Positions 53,560 through 64,000 of a stretch of DNA of 64,000 nt are shown piece after piece; within the stretch, counting starts at the first letter, position 1; each line of letters starts with the position of its first letter. The notes below the pieces were generated by a model, which was given only the letters and a program-made list of their open reading frames with translations, ran no database searches and was not told the origin of the DNA. The position numbers and the translations under genes were made by a program. This stretch comes from Alcanivorax sediminis (lineage in GTDB: Bacteria; Pseudomonadota; Gammaproteobacteria; Pseudomonadales; Alcanivoracaceae): the NCBI RefSeq assembly GCF_009601165.1, contig NZ_WIRE01000001.1, positions 2,356,001 through 2,420,000 of the forward strand, written 5' to 3'.

Positions 53560-54276
53560 ATGAAAGTTAGTATCTATCGCTACAATCCGGAGACGGACCG
53601 CGAGCCGAGCATGAAGGAGTATGAGGTTGATACCCAGGGTAAAGATCTCATGGTTCTGGACATCCTGGCTCTGGTAAAAGAGCAGGACCAGTCTCTGGCA
53701 TATCGTCGCTCCTGCCGTGAGGGTGTATGTGGCTCTGACGGTATGAACATGAACGGCAAGAATGGCCTGGCCTGTATCACCCCGTTGTCCCAGGTGGCTC
53801 CGGGTGTACTCGAAGGCAAGAAGCCCTTGATCCTGCGCCCGCTGCCGGGTCTGCCGGTCATTCGTGACCTGGTGGTGGACATGGGCATGTTCTACAACCA
53901 GTACGAGAAGGTGCAGCCGTACCTGCAGAACAGTTCGCCGGCTCCGGCCATCGAGCGCCTGCAGTCTCCGGAAGAGCGTGCCAAGATCGACGGTTTGTAT
54001 GAATGTATCTTGTGTGCCTGCTGTTCTACCAGCTGTCCGAGCTTCTGGTGGAACCCGGACAAGTTCCTGGGTCCGGCAGCATTGTTGCAGAGCTACCGCT
54101 TCCTGGCGGATAGCCGTGACACAGCAACTGAAGAGCGTCTGTCCAAGCTGGACGACCCCTTCAGCCTGTTCCGCTGCCACGGCATTATGAACTGTGTCAG
54201 CGTTTGCCCGAAGGGGTTGAACCCCACACGGGCCATCGGTCACATTCGTTCCATGCTGTTGGAACGGGGTATCTGA
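53560..54276 (+). CDS. sdhB: Succinate dehydrogenase iron-sulfur subunit
   Basis: A 238-residue protein from ATG 53560 (ACGGAGAG upstream; an earlier in-frame ATG lies within sdhA). Three iron-sulfur clusters are seen in order: [2Fe-2S] in CREGVCGSDGMNMNG with NGLACIT, [4Fe-4S] in CILCACCSTSCPS, and [3Fe-4S] in CHGIMNCVSVCPKGLNP. It carries electrons from FAD in SdhA to the quinone in SdhCD. Last gene of the operon; a strong terminator follows. Confidence 0.98.
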   Translation: MKVSIYRYNPETDREPSMKEYEVDTQGKDLMVLDILALVKEQDQSLAYRRSCREGVCGSDGMNMNGKNGLACITPLSQVAPGVLEGKKPLILRPLPGLPVIRDLVVDMGMFYNQYEKVQPYLQNSSPAPAIERLQSPEERAKIDGLYECILCACCSTSCPSFWWNPDKFLGPAALLQSYRFLADSRDTATEERLSKLDDPFSLFRCHGIMNCVSVCPKGLNPTRAIGHIRSMLLERGI

Positions 54277-54663
54277 CCCATCAGGAAAGGCGGCCAATTG
54301 GCCGCCTTTTTTGTTTATGGGTGGCCATGATTTGACCCTTTTGAACTGTCTATTCGACGTTTTGCCAATTGAGGTCAGATGGAAATCCATTCATAACATG
54401 TTTTATGAGTTCGGCGTCTAACAAAACCTTAATAAAAGGGCTACACTAGGTGCCGTTCGAGGTAATCCCTCGAATGCGAGTCAGCGTTAGGCCGATAGCC
54501 TCCACCAGGGTTTTCGGCCTTTACTGTACTCAAGGGGGGGGCAGGGCTTAAAAGGCGTTGCTCCTGACAATCAGAAGCGTACGGGAACAGGGTCATTCCC
54601 CCTGTGGTCGCGGTTACATCAACCACAGTTGTGTGACAATTCCCGCGGAAGGAACGAGCAAAA
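54277..54663. other. Gene-free interval between sdhB and sucA
   Basis: This 387-bp gap holds the sdh terminator and the sucA leader. TACACT (54442-54447) after an A/T-rich stretch may be a -10 box, but I find no good -35. No coding frame. Confidence 0.55.
54286..54312 (+). terminator. Terminator of sdhCDAB
   Basis: AAAGGCGGCC, loop AATT, GGCCGCCTTTTTT. Confidence 0.92.
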
Positions 54664-57498
54664 ATGCAAGACAGTTCCATGCAGCGTCAATGGCAGTCCT
54701 CACACATTGGAGGAGCCAATGCTGCCTATGTCGATGAACTGTACGAATCCTATCTGACCGATCCCAATTCCGTGCCGGAAGACTGGCGCGTTTATTTCGA
54801 AAAGCTCCCCAGCGTAGATGCCGCCGTCGAATCAGACGTTCCCCATGCGGCCGTGCGTGAATATTTCCTGCTTCAGGCCAAGAATCGCTCCCGCGTACAG
54901 AAGTTCGGCGCCAGTGCTGTCAGCACAGAGCACGAGCGTCGCCAGGTACGTGTGCTGCATCTTATCGCGGCCTACCGTAACCGGGGCCACCAGGTGGCCA
55001 AGCTGGATCCGCTGGGCTTGATGGAGCGCGAAGCTGTTCCTGATCTTGAGCTGGCGCATCACGGATTGAGTCCTGCAGATCTGGATACCGTCTTTCAGAC
55101 CGGCAACCTGTTTATTGGCAAGCCCGAAGCCACTCTCCGTGAAATCGTAGACTGTCTGCAGACGACGTATTGCTCCAGCGTTGGCGCTGAGTACATGCAT
55201 ATCGTCAACACCGCCGAAAAGCGCTGGCTGCAGCAGCGCATGGAAGGTGTGCGCAGTCATCCCGAGTACGGACAGGACATCAAGGCTCATATCCTCGAGC
55301 GTCTCTCCGCTGCAGAAGGGCTGGAAAAGTATCTGGGCAGCAAATATCCGGGTACCAAGCGCTTTGGCCTTGAGGGTGGTGAGTCACTGATTCCGTTGAT
55401 GGACGAAATGATCCAGCGGGTTGGTAGCTACGGCGCCAAGGAGATGGTCATCGGCATGGCCCACCGCGGCCGCCTGAATGTGCTGGTGAACACCCTCGGC
55501 AAAAGCCCCAAGGACCTGTTTGAAGAGTTCGATGGCAAGAGCTTTATCGAATCCGGCTCCGGTGACGTGAAATATCATCAGGGTTTCTCCTCCAACGTGC
55601 TGACCTCTGGTGGCGAAGTTCACTTGGCCATGGCCTTCAACCCGTCTCACCTGGAGATCGTGTCTCCGGTGGTAGAGGGTTCGGTACGTGCCCGCCAGGA
55701 CCGTCGCAACGATGTGGCGGGTGAGCAGGTTGTACCTATTCTGATTCACGGTGATGCGGCGTTTGCCGGTCAGGGTGTAGTCATGGAGACATTCCAGATG
55801 TCCCAGACCCGCGGTTTCTACACTGGCGGCACCCTGCATGTCATCATCAACAACCAGGTCGGCTTCACCACATCCAAGCGTGAAGATGCTCGTTCCACTG
55901 AATACTGCACCGACGTCGCGAAGATGGTCCAGGCACCGATTTTCCATGTGAATGCGGATGACCCGGAAGCAGTGTACTTCGTGACTCAGCTGGCGGTGGA
56001 TTACCGCATGCAGTTCAAGAAGGATGTGGTAATCGACCTGATCTGCTATCGCCGACTGGGCCATAACGAGGCGGATGAACCGTCTGGTACCCAGCCGCTG
56101 ATGTACAAGAAGATCAAGAGTCACCCGACCACCCGGACCTTGTACGCTGAGCGCCTGATCAATGAAGGGGTTGTCAGTGAACAGGAAGCCCAGAAGACGG
56201 CCGATGATTACCGCAACATGCTGGATGCCGGTAACCACGTAGTGAAATCTCTGGTGCGTGAGCCTAACAAGGCGCTGTTCGTTGACTGGTCCCCCTACCT
56301 GGGACATCAGGTTGAAGATGACTGGGATACCGGCTACCCGCTGAAGAAAATCCAGACGCTGGCCACTCGCATGGAGTCGCTGCCGGAAGGGTTCGTGGCG
56401 CAGCGGCAGGTGAAGAAGATCCTTGAAGACCGCCACAAGATGACGGCGGGTGCCATGCCCCTGAACTGGGGTTATGGCGAGATCATGGCGTACGCCACCC
56501 TGCTGGATCAGGGCTTCAATGTCCGTTTGACCGGCCAGGACTGTGGTCGAGGCACTTTCTCCCATCGTCATGCCGTGCTGCATAACCAGAAGGATGGTGA
56601 GCGTCATGTGGCGCTTCAGCATCTGGATGACAATCAGCCGCGCTTTGATCTTTATGACTCACTGCTCTCTGAAGAAGCTGTGTTGGGTTTTGAATACGGC
56701 TACGCCACAACGACCCCCAAATCCCTGGTGATCTGGGAGGCACAGTTTGGTGATTTCGCCAATGGTGCTCAGGTGGTGATTGACCAGTTCATCTCCTCAG
56801 GTGAGTCCAAGTGGGGACGTTTGTGTGGTCTGACCATGCTGCTGCCTCATGGCTATGAAGGGCAGGGGCCGGAACACTCCTCTGCACGTCTGGAACGATT
56901 CCTGCAGCTGTGTGCCGAGCACAACATGCAAGTCTGCGTGCCCAGCACCCCGGCCCAGATTTTCCATTTGCTGCGTCGTCAGGCGATTCGCCCGCTGCGC
57001 AAGCCGCTGGTGATCATGAGTCCGAAGAGCCTCCTGCGTCACAAGAAAGCGATTTCCACACTGGACGATCTGGCTACCGGCAAGTTCGAAACCGTGCTGG
57101 ATGATGTGGGCGACCTGAATGCCAAGAAGGTCAATCGGGTGGTGATGTGCTCCGGCAAGGTCTACTACGACCTGCTTGAAAAGCACGAAGCAGAAGGGCG
57201 AACCGATACTGCGGTCGTGCGGATTGAGCAGCTCTATCCGTTCCCTGAGCAGCGACTGGCCGAAGTCCTGTCTGGCTACCCGAATTTGAAGCATCTGGTG
57301 TGGTGCCAGGAAGAGCCGATGAACCAGGGCGCCTGGTACTGTTCCCAGCATCATATGTATCGGGTTGCCTATCAGGTAGGCGTCGCGCAGGTCCATTACG
57401 CAGGCCGTGAAATGGCTGCCGCACCGGCGGCCGGCTCAATGGCTCTTCATATCGAACAACAGCAGCGTCTGGTTCAGGACGCCTTCGAGATCAAGTAA
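54664..57498 (+). CDS. sucA: 2-oxoglutarate dehydrogenase E1 component
   Basis: A 944-residue thiamine-diphosphate enzyme that decarboxylates 2-oxoglutarate and loads succinyl on the E2 lipoyl arm. The N-terminal SSHIGGANAAYVDELYESYL is the E2-binding segment. The first catalytic domain has MAHRGRLNVLVNTLGK and HGDAAFAGQGVVMET, with INNQVGFTTS in the ThDP site. The second has GQDCGRGTFSHRHAVLHNQ and LPHGYEGQGPEHSSARLERFLQ. Full length for E. coli SucA (933). It starts after GGAAGGAACG and is followed by sucB after 13 bp. Confidence 0.98.
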   Translation: MQDSSMQRQWQSSHIGGANAAYVDELYESYLTDPNSVPEDWRVYFEKLPSVDAAVESDVPHAAVREYFLLQAKNRSRVQKFGASAVSTEHERRQVRVLHLIAAYRNRGHQVAKLDPLGLMEREAVPDLELAHHGLSPADLDTVFQTGNLFIGKPEATLREIVDCLQTTYCSSVGAEYMHIVNTAEKRWLQQRMEGVRSHPEYGQDIKAHILERLSAAEGLEKYLGSKYPGTKRFGLEGGESLIPLMDEMIQRVGSYGAKEMVIGMAHRGRLNVLVNTLGKSPKDLFEEFDGKSFIESGSGDVKYHQGFSSNVLTSGGEVHLAMAFNPSHLEIVSPVVEGSVRARQDRRNDVAGEQVVPILIHGDAAFAGQGVVMETFQMSQTRGFYTGGTLHVIINNQVGFTTSKREDARSTEYCTDVAKMVQAPIFHVNADDPEAVYFVTQLAVDYRMQFKKDVVIDLICYRRLGHNEADEPSGTQPLMYKKIKSHPTTRTLYAERLINEGVVSEQEAQKTADDYRNMLDAGNHVVKSLVREPNKALFVDWSPYLGHQVEDDWDTGYPLKKIQTLATRMESLPEGFVAQRQVKKILEDRHKMTAGAMPLNWGYGEIMAYATLLDQGFNVRLTGQDCGRGTFSHRHAVLHNQKDGERHVALQHLDDNQPRFDLYDSLLSEEAVLGFEYGYATTTPKSLVIWEAQFGDFANGAQVVIDQFISSGESKWGRLCGLTMLLPHGYEGQGPEHSSARLERFLQLCAEHNMQVCVPSTPAQIFHLLRRQAIRPLRKPLVIMSPKSLLRHKKAISTLDDLATGKFETVLDDVGDLNAKKVNRVVMCSGKVYYDLLEKHEAEGRTDTAVVRIEQLYPFPEQRLAEVLSGYPNLKHLVWCQEEPMNQGAWYCSQHHMYRVAYQVGVAQVHYAGREMAAAPAAGSMALHIEQQQRLVQDAFEIK

Positions 57499-57511
57499 AT
57501 AAGGATTAGTC

Positions 57512-58750
57512 ATGGCGACTGACATCAAAGCCCCGCAGTTTCCCGAATCCGTAGCGGATGGCACCGTGGCCACCTGGCACAAGCAGGAAGGCGAAGCGGT
57601 AAAACGTGACGAACTGCTGGTTGATATTGAAACTGACAAAGTAGTTCTGGAAGTAGTGGCGCCCGCAGATGGCGTGGTGAGCAAGATTCTGGCACCTGAA
57701 GGTGACACCGTCGAAAGCCAGCAGGTCCTGGCTCACTTTGAAGAAGGTGCAGCCGGTTCTGCTTCTGCCCCTGCTGCCAGTGCGGCCCCGGCCGAGGAGT
57801 CTGCACCTGCAGCGGCTGACGAAGCCGCCGCTACTGAAGACAACAGTGCCTCTGACCAGGCAGGCCCTGCGGCCCGCAAGCTGATGAGTGAGCATGGTGT
57901 GGCGGCCAGCCAGGTAACAGGTACTGGCAAGGGTGGCCGCATTACCAAGCAGGATGTCGAGCAGGCTATTAGCAACAAGGCCGAGCAGCGTGCAAGCCAG
58001 CCCGCTCCTCAGCAGCCCGCCACTGTGGATGTGCCGGCTACACCTGGCGAGAGAGAAGAACGCCGGGTGCCCATGACCCGCCTGCGCAAACGTATTGCTG
58101 AGCGCCTGGTTTCTGCCCAGCAGGATGCGGCTATGTTGACCACCTTTAACGAGGTGAACATGAAGCCGATCATGGAGATGCGCAAGAATTACCAGCCTGA
58201 GTTCGAGAAGGCACACGGCGTGCGTCTTGGGTTCATGGGCTTCTTTACCCGCGCTTGCGTGGAAGCGTTGAAGCGCTTCCCGGCCGTGAACGCGTCCATT
58301 GATGGTGATGATATCGTTTACCACGGTTACTACGATGTGGGTGTGGCGGTATCAACCGACCGTGGCCTGGTGGTGCCGGTGATTCGTGATGCAGATCAGA
58401 AAGGTCTGGCGGAAGTGGAGTCACAGATCATCGACTTCGGCCAGAAGGCGCAGAAGGGCAAGCTTTCCATTGAGGAAATGACGGGGGGAACCTTTACCAT
58501 CTCCAACGGTGGTGTATTCGGCTCCCTGATTTCCACGCCGATCCTTAATCCGCCGCAGACTGCGATCCTGGGTATGCACAAGATCCAGGAGCGTCCGATG
58601 GCGGTGGATGGCAAGGTGGAAATTCTGCCGATGATGTATCTGGCTCTGTCCTATGATCACCGTCTCATCGACGGCAAGGAAGCGGTACAGTTCCTGGTCG
58701 CGGTCAAGAATTTCATCGAAGATCCAGCTCGTCTGCTGCTGGATATCTGA
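57512..58750 (+). CDS. sucB: 2-oxoglutarate dehydrogenase E2, dihydrolipoyl succinyltransferase
   Basis: A 412-residue enzyme. One lipoyl domain (1-78) with the modified lysine K43 in [12 protein letters not shown], an Ala/Pro/Glu-rich flexible linker (about 80-125), a peripheral-subunit-binding domain ([19 protein letters not shown], about 130-165), a second Ala/Pro linker and the catalytic core (about 180-412) with [12 protein letters not shown] and the acetyltransferase His in [14 protein letters not shown]. It forms the core of the complex with SucA and Lpd. One lipoyl domain is normal for SucB. Confidence 0.98.
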   Translation: MATDIKAPQFPESVADGTVATWHKQEGEAVKRDELLVDIETDKVVLEVVAPADGVVSKILAPEGDTVESQQVLAHFEEGAAGSASAPAASAAPAEESAPAAADEAAATEDNSASDQAGPAARKLMSEHGVAASQVTGTGKGGRITKQDVEQAISNKAEQRASQPAPQQPATVDVPATPGEREERRVPMTRLRKRIAERLVSAQQDAAMLTTFNEVNMKPIMEMRKNYQPEFEKAHGVRLGFMGFFTRACVEALKRFPAVNASIDGDDIVYHGYYDVGVAVSTDRGLVVPVIRDADQKGLAEVESQIIDFGQKAQKGKLSIEEMTGGTFTISNGGVFGSLISTPILNPPQTAILGMHKIQERPMAVDGKVEILPMMYLALSYDHRLIDGKEAVQFLVAVKNFIEDPARLLLDI

Positions 58751-58770
58751 TCAATGCCGCACGCAACACG

Positions 58771-60261
<1,491 letters not shown>

Positions 60262-60330
60262 CGGCGTGGAACGGACGCGAAAAAGGGTGCCCAAAAGGCG
60301 CCGAATCATTCAACAGATGGAAGTATTGGC

Positions 60331-61500
60331 ATGAATCTCCATGAGTATCAGTCAAAACAGCTCTTTGCTGATTATGGCCTGCCAGTCTCTACCGGTTTCG
60401 CTTGCGACACTCCAGAAGAGGTCGCAGCCAAAACCAAAGAGATCGGCGGTGACAAGTGGGTAGTGAAAGCCCAGGTACACGCTGGTGGCCGTGGTAAGGC
60501 TGGTGGTGTAAAGCTGGTCAACAGCGCTGAAGAAGCTGCAGCCTTTGCCGAGCAGTGGCTGGGCAAGAACCTGGTGACTTTCCAGACCGATGAGAAAGGT
60601 CAGCCGGTTTCCAAGATTCTGGTAGAAACCTGCACTGATATCGCGAAGGAACTGTACCTGAGTGCGGTGCTGGATCGCGCCAGCCGTCGTGTCGTTTTCA
60701 TGGCCTCCACCGAAGGTGGTATGGACATTGAGACCGTGGCTGAAGAAACCCCGGAGAAGATTCTGCGTGCAGAAATCGATCCGCTGGTTGGGGCGCAGCC
60801 CTATCAAGCCCGTCAAATTGCCTTCCAGCTGGGTCTGGAAGGCAAGCAGGTTAACCAGTTCGCCAAGATCTTTGTGGGTCTGGCACAGCTGTTCATCGAC
60901 AAGGACCTTGCCCTGATCGAAGTGAACCCGCTGGTCATCACTGATGAAGGCAACCTGCATTGCCTGGACGCCAAGATCAATGTAGACGGCTCTGCGCTGT
61001 ATCGTCATCCGGAAATCAAGGCTCTGGAAGACCCCTCTCAAGAGGACGCCCGTGAGCGTCGTGCTGCCGAGTGGGAACTGAACTACGTAGCGCTGGATGG
61101 CAACATCGGCTGCATGGTGAACGGGGCTGGTCTGGCTATGGGCACCATGGATCTGGTGCAGCTCAAGGGTGGTGCGCCGGCCAACTTCCTGGATGTGGGC
61201 GGTGGTGCGACCAAAGAGCGTGTGACTGAAGCCTTCAAGATCATCCTGTCTGACGACAAGGTAAAAGGGGTTCTGGTCAATATCTTCGGCGGTATCGTTC
61301 GTTGTGACCTGATTGCAGACGGCATCATTGGTGCCGTGGAAGAGGTGGGTGTTACCGTTCCTGTAGTCGTTCGTCTGGAAGGTAACAACGCTGAGTTGGG
61401 CGCCAAAAAGCTGGCCGAAAGCGGGATGAACATCATCGCCGCAAAAAGTTTTGAAGACGCTGCCGAACAGGTAGTGAAAGCTGTTGGAGGTGCCGCATGA
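60331..61500 (+). CDS. sucC: Succinyl-CoA synthetase beta subunit
   Basis: A 389-residue ATP-grasp protein beginning [20 protein letters not shown]. The nucleotide-binding [32 protein letters not shown] and [18 protein letters not shown] blocks are intact. It couples succinyl-CoA cleavage to ATP or GTP synthesis with SucD. The 69-bp gap after lpd has no obvious terminator, so read-through from sucA is likely. Its last four bases (ATGA) start sucD. Confidence 0.98.
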   Translation: MNLHEYQSKQLFADYGLPVSTGFACDTPEEVAAKTKEIGGDKWVVKAQVHAGGRGKAGGVKLVNSAEEAAAFAEQWLGKNLVTFQTDEKGQPVSKILVETCTDIAKELYLSAVLDRASRRVVFMASTEGGMDIETVAEETPEKILRAEIDPLVGAQPYQARQIAFQLGLEGKQVNQFAKIFVGLAQLFIDKDLALIEVNPLVITDEGNLHCLDAKINVDGSALYRHPEIKALEDPSQEDARERRAAEWELNYVALDGNIGCMVNGAGLAMGTMDLVQLKGGAPANFLDVGGGATKERVTEAFKIILSDDKVKGVLVNIFGGIVRCDLIADGIIGAVEEVGVTVPVVVRLEGNNAELGAKKLAESGMNIIAAKSFEDAAEQVVKAVGGAA

Positions 61501-62372
61501 GCGTACTGATCGACAAGAACACCAAGGTTATCTGCCAGGGCTTTACAGGCAGCCAGGGCACCTTCCACTCCGAACAGGCTATCGAGTACGGTACGCAGAT
61601 GGTGGGTGGTGTCACCCCGGGCAAGGGTGGTCAGACTCACCTGGGTCTGCCGGTGTTCAACACTGTGGCTGAAGCGGTTGCCGAGACTGGTGCTACGGCC
61701 AGCGTGATCTATGTGCCGGCTGCGTTCTGCAAGGACTCTATCCTGGAAGCTGCCGATGCAGGCATTGAGCTGATCGTTTGTATTACCGAAGGTATTCCTG
61801 CCCTGGATATGCTTTACGTGAAGGAATACATCACCCGCAAGGGCGGTGTGCGCCTGATCGGTCCGAACTGTCCGGGCGTGATCACTCCTGGCCAGTGCAA
61901 GATCGGTATCATGCCGGGTCACATTCACCAGCCGGGTAAAGTGGGTATTGTGTCTCGCTCCGGTACCCTGACCTATGAAGCGGTTAACCAGACCACCAAG
62001 CTGGGCTTCGGTCAGTCTACCTGTATCGGTATCGGCGGTGATCCGATCCCGGGCATGACCTTCATTGACGCGCTGGAACTGTTCCAGAACGATCCGCAGA
62101 CAGAAGCCATCATCATGGTGGGGGAAATCGGCGGTACCGCGGAAGATGAGGCAGCAGCCTACATCAAGGCCAACGTGACCAAACCGGTTGTGAGCTATAT
62201 TGCTGGTGTTACCGCGCCTCCTGGCAAGCGCATGGGCCATGCAGGCGCCATCATCGCGGGCGGCAAGGGTACTGCAGATGAAAAGTTTGCGGCCCTGGAA
62301 GCAGCGGGTGTGAAAACCACCCGTAACCCGGCCGGTATCGGTCAGGCGCTCAAGGAGCTCACCGGCTGGTAA
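61497..62372 (+). CDS. sucD: Succinyl-CoA synthetase alpha subunit
   Basis: A 291-residue protein with a CoA-binding Rossmann domain ([37 protein letters not shown]) and a ligase domain ([36 protein letters not shown]). The phosphohistidine is in [16 protein letters not shown]. It overlaps sucC by 4 bp, a coupled arrangement that helps equal synthesis of the two subunits. A strong terminator ends the operon. Confidence 0.98.
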   Translation: MSVLIDKNTKVICQGFTGSQGTFHSEQAIEYGTQMVGGVTPGKGGQTHLGLPVFNTVAEAVAETGATASVIYVPAAFCKDSILEAADAGIELIVCITEGIPALDMLYVKEYITRKGGVRLIGPNCPGVITPGQCKIGIMPGHIHQPGKVGIVSRSGTLTYEAVNQTTKLGFGQSTCIGIGGDPIPGMTFIDALELFQNDPQTEAIIMVGEIGGTAEDEAAAYIKANVTKPVVSYIAGVTAPPGKRMGHAGAIIAGGKGTADEKFAALEAAGVKTTRNPAGIGQALKELTGW

Positions 62373-62392
62373 CGGCTGTTGTGCTCGAAAAT

Positions 62393-62421
62393 AAAAAGGC
62401 CGGCAATTAGCCGGCCTTTTT
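62393..62421. terminator. Terminator of sucAB-lpd-sucCD
   Basis: AAAAAGGCCGGC, loop AATTA, GCCGGCCTTTTT. Confidence 0.92.
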
Positions 62422-62546
62422 ATTGGTCGCAACCTGACAAAAGCGCATTGCCTGACCTGAAGATGACGTTAATGGCTGTTACAGCAGGCTGCACGCAGGC
62501 CTGAACGCCATGACTGGTCTGTCAGCGTTTTTGTGTCGGTTACTGC

Positions 62547-62783
62547 CTAGTGAAGGGTGTCGTCGTCCAGCTCAAAAAACTCGTATTCATTGAGTTCCTT
62601 GCGCAGGCGGCGTTCCTCCAGACGATCTTCGATGCGATGACGCATGTCCATGTTGAACGAGCGGCTACGGGCGTTACCGCCATCCTGCTCGTCCTCTTCC
62701 ATGTCATCATCCAGGTTATCGAAATCTTCGTTCATCAGCAGGTCTTCCGAATCAAAGTCTTGCTCATTACGACGGTTACTCAT
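62547..62783 (-). CDS. PA3496-family small acidic protein
   Basis: A 78-residue protein starting at 62783 after CAGGAGGCCACC; a longer frame to 63101 has no support. The first half is very acidic (DNLDDDMEEDEQDG), and the second is a helix, MRHRIEDRLEERRLRKELNEYEFFELDD, that matches the C-terminal motif of the Pseudomonas PA3496 family, sometimes labelled putative envelope integrity protein. No signal or membrane segment is present, and the function is not known. Single leftward gene with its own leader. Confidence 0.8.
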   Translation of the reverse strand: MSNRRNEQDFDSEDLLMNEDFDNLDDDMEEDEQDGGNARSRSFNMDMRHRIEDRLEERRLRKELNEYEFFELDDDTLH

Positions 62784-63267
62784 GGTGGCCTCCTGTGCTG
62801 ACCTCCTCAAACAACCTGTGTTCGGTTTGCCGGAACCTGTTGGAAACCGACAACGCCAGGGGGTTCTGTTGGCACTCCGTTGCGAGAGGATTGGAGGAAA
62901 AGCGGCCTGAAAAGGGGCTTTCCTGTCACGACGCAAGGGAGTGACAACAGTTCCTACGCCTATATATCCCCTGATTTTCGTTCGTACAAGTATTTTTTTT
63001 CTGGCCGGGGACCGGCGGTGTAATGAGGGGGGGTGGCTGGTCAATCCCGGCACGTTATCGGTCAAAAAAGCCGCGTTCAGGGCGATGAATCTGTGAAGCA
63101 AGTCATGCTGGCCCGTGTTTCAGAAAAATCAGTCACTTAAGTGCTGGAATGGATGCCGCTGGCTTTGTAAAGTGACCCAATAGAGGTTGGTCTTGCTGAG
63201 CGGATTGCGACCCTATCTATGGATTTCCATTGCAGGGGCACTGCTGGCACGCGGAGAGAATAAAAAG
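62784..63267. other. Gene-free divergent interval
   Basis: This 484-bp region separates the PA3496-like gene from the final rightward gene. A T8 tract at about 62994-63000 and a GGCCGGGGACCGGC palindrome (63003-63016) are the only structures I notice. I see no convincing coding frame. Confidence 0.5.
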
Positions 63268-64000
63268 ATGGCTGAATTGCTGATCATCATTGGGGTAAGC
63301 ACCATTATTGTGACGACGTTGGGGCTCATGAATGAAGCCAGCCATCGGGGTCACAGTGCGCTGTTTTTCATGATCCCACTGGCTAGTCTTGGACAGGTAC
63401 AGCAGGGCTGGGAGCACTATCGCTGGTGGGCGCTTGCCCGTGTTGCGGGAGTGCTCACAGCGGCAGTAGGTACGGCACTGTTCATCATGTCCCATGCCTC
63501 CGAGGTGCCTCCGGCGGCTGGGGTTAGTGGCCAGAGCGGCCAGGTGCAGCGCGGGGAGAGCATGGCTACCACCACGTCTTTTGTGACCTCTGAGGAAGCC
63601 GCGCTGGCGGTAGTCAAAGGGCAGGGTAAGGCCCTTTCAGGTCGCATTCATGGCCGTGAGTTTCGTTATGATCGTGTTGCATTGATTGACGGGGTACTGA
63701 CGGCAAGCCAGGGGGAGGGCTTTCTGCCCGAACTTGAGGTGCGCGCGCTGATCGGCTGGAAGCCGGAAGAGATTACAGAGCGCAAGAACTTTTTGGTGAC
63801 TCCTTCAGAAGCCAACCCCCCTGTCGTCCATGTTTCCTGGAAGCCTGAAGGAAAGGATTATCCGGAAACCCAGATCTTCAAAGGGGGATATCGTATGGAG
63901 CTTGCCCTTGCGCCGCTGGATGCCGGCCAGCTTTCAGGCTCTTTGGTGCTGGTGGTGCCGGACAGTTTTAAAAGCTACCTGAGTGGCGACTTCACCGCTT
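63268..64000 (+). CDS. Unrecognised membrane protein, 5' part, cut by window edge
   Basis: An open frame of 244 codons running off the right edge. ATG 63268 follows GGAGAG by ten bases; the frame extends upstream to a TTG at 63193 without a better site. Two to three hydrophobic segments open the protein (MAELLIIIGVSTIIVTTLGL; ALFFMIPLASLG; VAGVLTAAVGTALFIM), then a soluble, probably periplasmic part with EEAALAVVKGQGKALSGRIHGREFRYDRVALIDG and PELEVRALIGW. The soluble part looks like a single beta-rich domain. I do not recognise the family. Confidence 0.65.
   Translation, partial: MAELLIIIGVSTIIVTTLGLMNEASHRGHSALFFMIPLASLGQVQQGWEHYRWWALARVAGVLTAAVGTALFIMSHASEVPPAAGVSGQSGQVQRGESMATTTSFVTSEEAALAVVKGQGKALSGRIHGREFRYDRVALIDGVLTASQGEGFLPELEVRALIGWKPEEITERKNFLVTPSEANPPVVHVSWKPEGKDYPETQIFKGGYRMELALAPLDAGQLSGSLVLVVPDSFKSYLSGDFTA

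Noticed and set aside
54419..54447. Promoter of sucA around TACACT
   Set aside because: The upstream TAACAA is too poor a -35 box to call; mentioned only in the interval entry.

Overview
The window looks like a stretch of chromosome from a marine, hydrocarbon-associated gammaproteobacterium. Alcanivorax or a close relative is the best guess, inferred from Pseudomonas-like GltX, SdhC/D and PA3496-type proteins, a many-gene TCA cluster, RND, SRPBCC and AraC genes and FabH/AMACR lipid genes; no species can be fixed without a search. GC content is moderately high except at the far left, where the DNA is visibly AT-richer.

Left edge (1-1.4 kb): the tail of an integron cassette array. The 3' end of a Shedu-type (DUF4263) anti-phage nuclease gene runs into a well-formed attC site (326-397), followed 4 bp later by a PIN-domain gene. 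No attC follows that gene; a REP-like palindrome marks the junction with ordinary chromosome. From 1.4 to 13.3 kb lie small conserved genes (HELDAM membrane protein, DUF2164, TerB-like), an RND/MMPL exporter with a DPFA-repeat insert plus an SRPBCC protein, a divergent AraC regulator followed by a Met-rich outer-membrane protein, tRNA-Thr(CGT), and a leftward group: 4-hydroxybutyryl-CoA dehydratase-like enzyme, MsrB, MsrA, alpha-methylacyl-CoA racemase and a lipoprotein.

From 13.7 to 22.1 kb is an envelope cluster: an OmpA protein with a thrombospondin type 3 (TSP3) linker, a 7-repeat TSP3 lipoprotein, an MltF-like lytic transglycosylase with two solute-binding-like domains, and a 24-repeat TSP3 lipoprotein. 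The two TSP3 lipoproteins share a cysteine-bearing C-terminal module for which I know no name. This cluster and the integron tail are the best candidates for under-described biology here. From 22 to 47 kb there are mainly housekeeping genes (M61 peptidase, hrpA, KAS III, tal, dusA, gltX, tRNA-Ala and tRNA-Glu), a complete bufferin/HvfABCX-type operon (Cys-rich peptide, DUF692 MNIO, DUF2063, DoxX) for copper-related peptide modification, MlaA, SulP plus Usp, a membrane diguanylate cyclase with a perfect CRP-type box upstream, and a RES/Xre toxin-antitoxin pair with a readable promoter and operator.

From 47 to 62.4 kb: a HIBADH-family dehydrogenase with an SMP-30-like protein, then the TCA block: gltA divergent from sdhCDAB, followed by sucAB-lpd-sucCD. 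The right end holds a PA3496-family protein and the 5' part of an unrecognised membrane protein. Two families of dispersed intergenic repeats, one made of ACTCGNN heptamers (four copies) and one of AT-rich inverted arms (two copies), recur between genes and are not explained by the coding annotation.
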